A stretch of DNA of 64,000 nucleotides from Sphingorhabdus lutea. Lineage in GTDB: Bacteria > Pseudomonadota > Alphaproteobacteria > Sphingomonadales > Sphingomonadaceae. The first letter of the stretch is position 1, and each line of letters begins with the position of its first letter. The stretch lies in the NCBI RefSeq assembly GCF_001889025.1, contig NZ_CP018154.1:2408501-2472500 (forward strand), in the 5' to 3' direction. A program made the position numbers and the translations under genes. Shown here piece after piece: positions 57,558-64,000 of the stretch. The notes beneath the pieces were generated by a model. That model had not been told where the DNA came from and ran no database searches. It saw nothing but the letters and a program-made list of their open reading frames with translations.

Positions 57558-59408
57558 TTATTTATATAAACCAATATCAAAAGCGACCGTTAATCTTGTC
57601 CCATCGGCAAAGGGGCGCGTGCCATGCCACATCCATGATGGAAATAGGGCAAGCCGCCCTGCCTTTGGCTCTATCATTTTTAACGGTGTCAAATTGGTTT
57701 TAAATTCTTGCGCTGGTTCACCCACACATAACCATCCATCTTGGCCGCTATCGCCATTTATTGATGCGGGCAAATCTACGTAAAAGGCAGAGCTAATCTG
57801 TCCTTGGCTGTGAATATGGTTCACATGAAAACCATGTGGCGACAATAAAACCGACCATGAACCAGTATAGCGAAAATGATCCCGCGCCTGCCCCAATAGG
57901 GGGTGCGCCGCATCAAATGCGGGCAATTGGTCAATATAATGGCGCACCGCATCATCCAATTTCGCCTTTAATTTTTGTATCGGGGGCGCGTTTAATAACA
58001 GGCTGTTCGCATCGGTTTGTGTGCCGCCGCGCAATGATTGGTTAAATGGCTGCACCTTAAAATAATGAATGTCGCGCAAATATTCGCCCAATATTTGTAA
58101 TTCACCATCATCAAATGGTAAATCCTGCGCCACCGCCAATTCGCCATCACGTTCCAACCATGCCGCCTTGGGGTTGGATGTCATGCGCCAGATGATGGAT
58201 TTATATGGCCATGCATGTGCCCCCTGCCCCCAAGCAATTAAATTATCAGCAATTTTATCGGCGCGGTCATATTGCTGCGCCAAAGTTAAAGCACGTAAAA
58301 ACGCCAATTGATGATTGGCATTTTGATGGGGCGCATATTGTTCAAAAATCGAAATTGCCGCGTCATATTGACCCAGTTCCGACTGCGCCTTTGCAATTTC
58401 AATATGCAGCAATCGGCGGGATTCCTCATCCGATGCGGCAAATTTTTGCAATGCCCGTTCACCAATTTCCGCCGCCTGTTCATATCCCAATATACGGCCC
58501 GCCGAATTGATATAATCCCCCCACAGGCCAATATGCATCGGGTTTTTCTCCAATGCATGGATATAGCTGCTTAACGCCTCTTCGCCCTTGTCCATTTGCC
58601 ATAAAATTTGGGAACGTAAAAAATGACCATCGGCCCAATCGGGGTCTTTATCCAAAATATTATCGACCATATTTATCCCGCCATCAACATCGCCTTGGCG
58701 TATTTTGGCGGTTGCATGGGATAATATTATTGACCCATATTCGGGTTGTTGAGAGATGATGGGCGCTGTATCGGGCATTTGCTTTTCATGTTGGCCAAGC
58801 CATATTTTCGCGGCATTTTGGAATAAATCTGCCGCATCCTCCCCCTTATCAAAGGCGATTTGGGCCAATAATATTGCCGCCTTAAAATGGTCCGCCTGCA
58901 ATGATAAAATATGCAATGCCCATGTTTTTGCGGCATTTAAATCGCCATCTTCTTTTAAATATATCGCCAAATTAAACATGGCGCGCACATTTTGGGGATG
59001 TTGTTTTATCACATCATTTAAAATGGATATTCCAAGGCCACGGTCCTTATGCCGGGCGATGATCAATGCACGGTCAATAACCGCATCAATCATATTGGGT
59101 TGGTTTTTTAACGCCATATCAAAATATTTTATGGCATCGTCATGACGGCCCAATTGCTGTAAATAGCTGGCATAGGTTGCTTGAATAAACGCGTCTTGAG
59201 GTTTTAATCGGCACGCATTGGCAAATTCTGCAATCGCATCATCAACGCGCCCCTGCGCCCGCGCCAAATATGCACTCATCAACCGAACCGTGCCATCATT
59301 GGGGGCAAGGCGTCTTAAATCATCCAATAATGGCCGCGCATCGTCAAAGCGTCCTTCCTGCATTGCCTTATGTGCCATTGCGGCCTTTTGCTGCGGGCTT
59401 AACGCCAT
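57558..59408 (-). CDS. TPR protein with C-terminal 2OG-Fe(II) oxygenase domain
   Basis: A 616-residue protein. The first 370 residues are tandem TPR helices (for example QGRVDDAIAEFANACRLKP and LGRHDDAIKYFDMALKNQP). The C-terminal 190 residues match the putative 2OG-Fe(II) oxygenase domain: FHVNHIHSQGQISSAFYVDL holds the HxxH iron ligands, and LFPSWMWHGTRPF the distal His. Such proteins hydroxylate protein or small-molecule substrates; the target is unknown. GGGGAAA precedes the ATG. It is divergent from the next hydrolase. Confidence 0.83.
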   Translation of the reverse strand: MALSPQQKAAMAHKAMQEGRFDDARPLLDDLRRLAPNDGTVRLMSAYLARAQGRVDDAIAEFANACRLKPQDAFIQATYASYLQQLGRHDDAIKYFDMALKNQPNMIDAVIDRALIIARHKDRGLGISILNDVIKQHPQNVRAMFNLAIYLKEDGDLNAAKTWALHILSLQADHFKAAILLAQIAFDKGEDAADLFQNAAKIWLGQHEKQMPDTAPIISQQPEYGSIILSHATAKIRQGDVDGGINMVDNILDKDPDWADGHFLRSQILWQMDKGEEALSSYIHALEKNPMHIGLWGDYINSAGRILGYEQAAEIGERALQKFAASDEESRRLLHIEIAKAQSELGQYDAAISIFEQYAPHQNANHQLAFLRALTLAQQYDRADKIADNLIAWGQGAHAWPYKSIIWRMTSNPKAAWLERDGELAVAQDLPFDDGELQILGEYLRDIHYFKVQPFNQSLRGGTQTDANSLLLNAPPIQKLKAKLDDAVRHYIDQLPAFDAAHPLLGQARDHFRYTGSWSVLLSPHGFHVNHIHSQGQISSAFYVDLPASINGDSGQDGWLCVGEPAQEFKTNLTPLKMIEPKAGRLALFPSWMWHGTRPFADGTRLTVAFDIGLYK

Positions 59409-59570
59409 GTGATTTCCCCATTATTTAATATTTACCCCAATCTTTAGGGGCGGGTAAAATAATAATCCAGCATATTTGCCCTTTCTTGCCAAATAAGTTT
59501 GCCCAATTAATTTATCCAAAATATTGGCATATATATTTGCGCTATATCGGCCAGATGCTATGCAGCGGAC

Positions 59571-60362
59571 ATGGAAAATTTACAAAAAACCGAATATTAT
59601 CTGCAAGGCAGCGGCCTTAAAAGCGCCTATTTATTTCATGAAGGTGATGGGCCGGTGCACATATTCCTGCCTGGTTATATGTCGGATATGTCGGGCAGCA
59701 AGGCGAGCGCGATTTGGCAATATTGCACGACAAATAAACATGCCTGTTTATTATTTGATTATAGCGGCTGCGGGCAAAGCGATGGAGAATTTCAACATGC
59801 CAGCCTGTCAATATGGTGTGAGGAAATATTGGAGTTAATCGCCCATATTTGCCCCCATCGTCGTTATTATTTTATTGGATCATCCATGGGCGGTTGGTTG
59901 ATGTTATTATTGGCACAGGCGATACAGGAACGATCTGGCAAATATGCAATTGCCGGTTTAATCGGCATTGCCGCCGCGCCCGATTTTACAAGCTGGGGAT
60001 ATAATGATGCGCAAAAGCAAGAAATTATGCAAAATGGCGTGGTGTATGAAGAAAATCCCTATGGCCCTGAACCCACGCCCATGTGGCAAAAATTCTGGCT
60101 AGATGGAGAGAATAACAAGCAATTTGAAGGGCATATAAATATTCATGCGCCAATATATTTGCTGCACGGCATGGCCGATGCCGATGTCCCTTATGATATT
60201 TCAATTAAATTGGCCGAGGCTGTTGGTTCAGCAAATGTGCAGCTTTACCTTGTCAAAGATGGCGACCACCGATTATCGCGCGATGAGGACATATCGCTGT
60301 TAATCGAAACATTACATAAATTAAACGGTTGCCCAGCACATGACAAAAATTCGCCAATATAA
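59571..60362 (+). CDS. Alpha/beta hydrolase (ABHD10-like)
   Basis: A 263-residue cytosolic protein without a signal peptide. The fold elements are HIFLPGYMSDMSGSKA, LLFDYSGCGQSDGEF, the nucleophile FIGSSMGGWLML with Ser105, HGMADADVPYD with the Asp, and DGDHRLSRDEDI with the His. The layout resembles mitochondrial ABHD10, a thioesterase/glucuronidase. Its end overlaps the start of the TPR gene by 23 bases. Confidence 0.85.
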   Translation: MENLQKTEYYLQGSGLKSAYLFHEGDGPVHIFLPGYMSDMSGSKASAIWQYCTTNKHACLLFDYSGCGQSDGEFQHASLSIWCEEILELIAHICPHRRYYFIGSSMGGWLMLLLAQAIQERSGKYAIAGLIGIAAAPDFTSWGYNDAQKQEIMQNGVVYEENPYGPEPTPMWQKFWLDGENNKQFEGHINIHAPIYLLHGMADADVPYDISIKLAEAVGSANVQLYLVKDGDHRLSRDEDISLLIETLHKLNGCPAHDKNSPI

Positions 60363-61230
60363 ATCCATTTTAGCCCTTGGCCTATCGGCAATAATGATAA
60401 TCGGTTCACCGCCCCTATTTGCCCAAGATTTGGGCAATATCGGGCCCAGAAACCTGACCGAATTGCGTTTTGATGAATGTATGGATTTGGCATTGGAAGA
60501 TCCCGAACGCGCGGTTGCAGAAGCCAGCATTTGGTATGTGGATGGGGGTAAATTTTATGCCCGCCATTGCTTGGGTTTTGCCCATGCACAGGCATTTCGT
60601 TTTAATGAAGCGCTTATAGCCTTTGTCGATGCAGCGCAGCAGGCAGAAAAGGCAAAGGATAAAATTGCCGCGCGTTTTTGGATGCAGGCGGGCAATGCCG
60701 CGCTTGCCGATAATCAATTTACACAGGCAATTACCCATATTGATGCGGGATTGGCGCTAGGCACATTAACCTCCCAACAACAGGGCGAGGGACATTTGGA
60801 CAAGGCACGGGCGCTGGTCATGTTAGAAAATCCAGACGCCGCCAAGGCCGAATTACAAATGGCACAAAAATTGGCCGCCGAAGACCCGCTTATTTGGTTA
60901 TTATCTGCCACATTGGCGCGGCGTATGGGCGATTTACCCTTGGCCAAGGCGGATATTATTACCGCATCCAAACTTTCCCCCAATGATCCCGCCATCGCGT
61001 TAGAAGCGGGCAATATCGCGTTTAGCGTGCATGATTTTGGCGAGGCAAAAACACAATGGCAACAGGCTATCACCCTGCGCCCCAATGGCCGCCATGCCGA
61101 AACCGCCAAAGGATATTTGGATCAATTAAACGATGTTCAGGCACCTGAAGCCGCAAGCACTGACGCAAGCGCAAGCGCAGAAGCAGCTCCGAGCTCAGAA
61201 GCCTCAAGCGCAGAAGCAGCCACGCCTTAA
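60340..61230 (+). CDS. Secreted TPR protein
   Basis: A 296-residue protein with a signal peptide (about 1-29, ending PLFAQ) and several TPR-type helices (for example EALIAFVDAAQQAEKAKDK, AGNAALADNQFTQAITHIDAG and LSPNDPAIALEAGNIAF). The last 28 residues are an Ala/Ser/Glu tail (DASASAEAAPSSEASSAEAA). It overlaps the hydrolase gene by 23 bases at the start and the SIMPL gene by four at the end. Function is unknown; scaffolding in the envelope is plausible. Confidence 0.8.
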   Translation: MTKIRQYKSILALGLSAIMIIGSPPLFAQDLGNIGPRNLTELRFDECMDLALEDPERAVAEASIWYVDGGKFYARHCLGFAHAQAFRFNEALIAFVDAAQQAEKAKDKIAARFWMQAGNAALADNQFTQAITHIDAGLALGTLTSQQQGEGHLDKARALVMLENPDAAKAELQMAQKLAAEDPLIWLLSATLARRMGDLPLAKADIITASKLSPNDPAIALEAGNIAFSVHDFGEAKTQWQQAITLRPNGRHAETAKGYLDQLNDVQAPEAASTDASASAEAAPSSEASSAEAATP

Positions 61231-62009
61231 TCCAAATTATATTGCACCGTGGTGACCACGCGCACCTTTTTATATGGTGTGTCCGTCACGCCCCAACCGC
61301 CATCATCACCATCGCGGCTTGTCACCTCAAAATATCCTTGCGTTGCCGATTGAATTGCGCCGACATCGGTGCCGCTATCCTTGGCAAATTGTTCGGCCGA
61401 TTTACGCGCATCCATGGTAGCCTTGGCAATCATTTCGGGTTTTATATCGTTCAACTTGGTAAAGCTATATGACATGCCCGAACCATCCTCTAACACCACG
61501 CCCCTTTTGACCAGATCAAATTGACGTTTTACCGCGGCCTGTGCCTTTTTTATATCGGTCGTTCGCAGCGACAAACGCTGTCTTATCGTAAATGTCTGCA
61601 CACCATCATTGCTATATTGCGATACATTCACCCCCGTGGGTTGCAGGGCATCCCCATCAAAGCCAACTTCCTTAAAAAATGCACTTATCGCCTGTGTGTC
61701 ACGGTCCATTGCCGCCTGCGCCGATTGCAAATCATTTGCTTGCGCGGAATAGGCGATATTCCATGTCGCCAAATCGGCCGTCACCTCTCGTTCATCAAGG
61801 CCGCGCACCGTGACCGCACGGTCGCTTTGTTTCATGCGAACCAAACCATCGCCCATTAAATATCCACCAATGGCCAATCCTGCGGAAATGATAGCCGCCG
61901 CATATAATCCCGACCGACCCCTTAACCTATCATGTTCCCGTAAATGGCCTTTTTCATTTTTTATATTTTGGCCATTAATTTCATTATCTTCATGTAAATT
62001 ATCCATCAT
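61227..62009 (-). CDS. SIMPL-domain (DUF541) membrane-anchored protein
   Basis: A 260-residue protein if ATG 62009 is the start (GGGGATGGG upstream); the frame is open to 62060. After a short polar stretch one hydrophobic segment (about 34-57) anchors it. The SIMPL/OmpA-like domain (about 63-255) has AVTVRGLDEREVTADLATWN, FKEVGFDGDALQPTGVNVS and KKVRVVTTVQYNLD at the end. Periplasmic location is likely; function is unknown. Confidence 0.82.
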   Translation of the reverse strand: MMDNLHEDNEINGQNIKNEKGHLREHDRLRGRSGLYAAAIISAGLAIGGYLMGDGLVRMKQSDRAVTVRGLDEREVTADLATWNIAYSAQANDLQSAQAAMDRDTQAISAFFKEVGFDGDALQPTGVNVSQYSNDGVQTFTIRQRLSLRTTDIKKAQAAVKRQFDLVKRGVVLEDGSGMSYSFTKLNDIKPEMIAKATMDARKSAEQFAKDSGTDVGAIQSATQGYFEVTSRDGDDGGWGVTDTPYKKVRVVTTVQYNLD

Positions 62010-62165
62010 CCCATCCCCAAAAAAGCGCGAATATCTTCGCCGATTATTTTTTGCGCCCATCGCCCCTTGCCTTTACGGTCTATCGCCGCCATTTATAGAC
62101 AAATATCGATAGCATTGGATTATCGCAACCCGCGATGAACCGTGCCTGAATGGAGATGAACCGTT

Positions 62166-62591
62166 ATGACGATACAATATTTACATACGATGCTGCGGGT
62201 GACCGATCCCGAAGCCACCATCAAATTTTTCAATCTATTGGGGCTGGAGGAGGTTCGCCGATATGACAATGAAAAGGGTCGCTTTACCCTAATCTTCCTT
62301 GCCGCGCCCGGACAGGCGGATATTGCCGAGGTTGAATTAACCTATAATTGGGATGTTGAGCCCTATGATGGCGGGCGCAATTTTGGTCATTTGGCCTACC
62401 GCGTGGATGATATTTACGCGCTATGCCAAAAATTAATGGATGCGGGCATCACCATTAACCGCCCGCCGCGCGATGGCCATATGGCATTTGTCCGCACACC
62501 CGATAATATTTCGATTGAGCTGTTACAGGCTGGTGACCGCCTGCCCGTGCAAGAACCATGGGCATCCATGGAAAATATCGGCAGTTGGTAA
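62166..62591 (+). CDS. gloA: Lactoylglutathione lyase (glyoxalase I)
   Basis: A 141-residue metalloenzyme of the VOC fold that turns methylglyoxal-glutathione hemithioacetal into lactoylglutathione. The four metal ligands are visible: His of YLHTMLRVTD, Glu of AEVELTYNWD, His of FGHLAYRVDD and Glu of NISIELLQAG. It is nine bases upstream of gloB, so the two pathway steps are cotranscribed. Confidence 0.95.
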   Translation: MTIQYLHTMLRVTDPEATIKFFNLLGLEEVRRYDNEKGRFTLIFLAAPGQADIAEVELTYNWDVEPYDGGRNFGHLAYRVDDIYALCQKLMDAGITINRPPRDGHMAFVRTPDNISIELLQAGDRLPVQEPWASMENIGSW

Positions 62592-62600
62592 GGAAGAACT

Positions 62601-63323
62601 ATGTTAGAAATTATTCGTATCCCTGCATTTGATGATAATTATATCTGGATGGTGCACGATGATGAAAGCCGCGAAACCATTGTGGTTGATCCAGGTGACG
62701 CCGCCCCCGTTTTGGCAGAGGCAGAGAAACGCGGATGGACCATCAACCAAATTTGGAACACCCATTGGCATGGCGACCATATTGGCGGCAATGCAGCGAT
62801 AAAGGCCGCCACGGGATGCAAAATTTCCGGCCCAAAGGCAGAGGCCGATAAAATTTCTACGCTGGATGTCCTGTTATCCGAAGGGGATGAAGTGCAAATT
62901 GGCACGCATAAAGCCCAGGTGATAGACGTGCCCGCACATACGGCGGGGCATATCGCCTTTTATATGGCGGATGATAAGGCCGCCTTTGTGGGGGATACTT
63001 TATTTGCCATGGGCTGCGGCCGTTTATTCGAAGGAACGGCGGCACAAATGCATGATAATATGCAAAAATTATCAAATCTGCCCGATGATGTGGCGGTATA
63101 TTGCGCCCATGAATATACGCTGTCCAATGCGAAATTTGCAATAACGGTTGAGCCGGAAAATGCTGCTTTAATTACCAGATTGGCCGATGTTGAAAGCGCA
63201 CGGGCAAATAATATTCCCACCATTCCCACCAATATCGGATTGGAAAAGGCAACCAACCCATTTATGCGCGCGATCAGCGCGGAAAAACTGGCCGAGATTA
63301 GAACCGCAAAGGATAACTTCTAA
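62601..63323 (+). CDS. gloB: Hydroxyacylglutathione hydrolase (glyoxalase II)
   Basis: A 240-residue metallo-beta-lactamase-fold enzyme. The binuclear site THWHGDHIGG (about 53-62) and the later metal histidines in DVPAHTAGHI and YCAHEYT are intact, and the Asp of VGDTLFAMGCGRLFEG is present. It cleaves S-lactoylglutathione to lactate. It directly follows gloA. Confidence 0.97.
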   Translation: MLEIIRIPAFDDNYIWMVHDDESRETIVVDPGDAAPVLAEAEKRGWTINQIWNTHWHGDHIGGNAAIKAATGCKISGPKAEADKISTLDVLLSEGDEVQIGTHKAQVIDVPAHTAGHIAFYMADDKAAFVGDTLFAMGCGRLFEGTAAQMHDNMQKLSNLPDDVAVYCAHEYTLSNAKFAITVEPENAALITRLADVESARANNIPTIPTNIGLEKATNPFMRAISAEKLAEIRTAKDNF

Positions 63324-63381
63324 TCCATCATTTTTTGGTATATAATGGTTTTAGCGGGGGCTGATTAAAGGAGTATCGGAT

Positions 63382-63849
63382 ATGAGAGAGAGAATAGCTT
63401 TAACAGCGCCGCAACATTCGGCCACATTAAATTTTGCCAAAATCCTGTTGGCGGGTGGGGCGGCATTGCTGCTATCCTCCTGCGCCAGCTATGATAATCA
63501 GGAACGTGCGCCCATATCTGAAAAAGATAGCAAGCAATTGGCCAAATTATTGGATGGTAAGGTGGCGGGCGAACCGATGCGCTGCCTTTCCCATTCACGG
63601 ACGGGCAATTTTGTCCCGATTAGCGATGATTTATTGTTAATTCGCGTTTCAAAAAATCTGGTTTATAAAAATGACTTGCGCGGGCGGTGTAATGGATTGG
63701 CCCGTAATTGGGACGTCATTGTCACCAAAAGCTTTGGCAGCAGCCACTGCCAAGGCGACACCATTAAATTGGTGGATCGGGTGACCGGATTGGAGGGCGG
63801 CTTTTGCAGCTTTGGTGAATTCACCCCCTATCGCACGCCCAAAAAATAG
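63382..63849 (+). CDS. DUF6491-like lipoprotein
   Basis: A 155-residue protein. The signal ends in LLSSC (Cys34). Four cysteines follow in the order MRCLS, GRCNGL, SHCQGD and GFCSFGEF, a pattern I recognise from the DUF6491 family of small bacterial envelope proteins. DLLLIRVSKNLVYKNDL and DTIKLVDRVTG are conserved. Function is unknown; a disulfide-bonded envelope protein is inferred. AGGAGT precedes the ATG. Confidence 0.75.
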   Translation: MRERIALTAPQHSATLNFAKILLAGGAALLLSSCASYDNQERAPISEKDSKQLAKLLDGKVAGEPMRCLSHSRTGNFVPISDDLLLIRVSKNLVYKNDLRGRCNGLARNWDVIVTKSFGSSHCQGDTIKLVDRVTGLEGGFCSFGEFTPYRTPKK

Positions 63850-63900
63850 CATGGGTTCGATTTCCATTTGGTGATTTTCATTTGATAATTTTCATGCAAA

Positions 63901-63932
63901 AAAAAGAGCGGCTACCACCGCTCTTTTTCTTT
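63901..63932. terminator. Bidirectional intrinsic terminator
   Basis: An 11-bp stem AAAAAGAGCGG / CCGCTCTTTTT (63901-63911 with 63918-63928) closes a 6-base loop. It works in both directions and separates the DUF6491-like gene from a gene entering on the minus strand at the right edge. Confidence 0.88.
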
Positions 63933-63976
63933 ATTATCATCAGCCAACATATATTATGCGGGCATATTATGTAAAT

Positions 63977-64000
63977 TTATTGAACGGTAACCGTCACCGC
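63977..64000 (-). CDS. C-terminal end of a minus-strand gene (partial)
   Basis: Eight codons enter from the right edge on the minus strand, reading AVTVTVQ and then TAA (63977-63979). The convergent terminator next to it supports a gene ending here. It is far too short to identify. Confidence 0.4.
   Translation of the reverse strand, partial: AVTVTVQ

Overview
The window looks like chromosomal DNA of an alphaproteobacterium of the order Sphingomonadales. The evidence is the mix of gene families: NDUFA12 next to DUF2155 and aat, a double cold-shock protein next to DUF192, ATP12 next to a HAD phosphatase, an RluA-type synthase and crcB, CarD, a single long RelA/SpoT protein, a CC_3452-family protein, and a TPR/2OG-Fe(II) oxygenase typical of sphingomonads. 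Codon use leans to A/T (AAA, AAT, TTT, ATT are common), which is low in GC for that order. I see no rRNA, tRNA, CRISPR array, insertion sequence or prophage gene.

Layout. 1-11 kb: end of an unknown gene, a fused MFS/spermidine-synthase-like membrane protein, a gamma-carbonic anhydrase, a Fur-box-preceded TonB siderophore receptor, arsC, an alpha/beta hydrolase, a GGDEF-EAL protein and a fatty-acyl-AMP ligase. 11-20 kb: recX, the RelA/SpoT gene, a divergent CC_3452/HxlR pair with a shared candidate operator, carD, a GIN-domain protein, a double cold-shock protein, DUF192, NDUFA12, DUF2155 and a convergent, overlapping aat. 20-26 kb: a membrane methyltransferase-like protein, an arsR-arsI pair, argG, a DUF1801 protein and a SRPBCC-RimB-like-rimK operon.

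26.4-43.4 kb (all minus strand) is the translation superregion. In transcription order it runs rpsL-rpsG-fusA-tuf, then rpsJ-rplC-rplD-rplW-rplB-rpsS-rplV-rpsC-rplP-rpmC-rpsQ-rplN-rplX-rplE-rpsN-rpsH-rplF-rplR-rpsE-rpmD, then rplO-secY-adk. A promoter precedes rpsL, a terminator follows tuf, and two adjacent intrinsic terminators separate rpmD from rplO. The usual rpsM-rpsK-rpoA-rplQ block does not follow adk here.

43.7-64 kb: a secreted S9 peptidase with an uncharacterised secreted protein, a membrane acyltransferase, a Tat-exported PhoX-like protein, gltX, a minus-strand cluster (crcB, RluA-type synthase, PaiB-like protein, HAD phosphatase, small membrane protein, ATP12), several envelope proteins of unknown function, a TPR/2OG-Fe(II) oxygenase, a second alpha/beta hydrolase with a TPR protein, a SIMPL-domain protein, gloA-gloB and a DUF6491-like lipoprotein.

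No obviously new multi-gene system was found. The points most worth a second look are the natural Arg at S12 position 88 (a known streptomycin-resistance position), the tandem terminators and structured spacers inside the ribosomal operons, the SRPBCC-RimB-RimK operon, the 172-bp convergent overlap of DUF2155 and aat, the HxlR operator pair, and a hairpin over the start region of the GGDEF-EAL gene.
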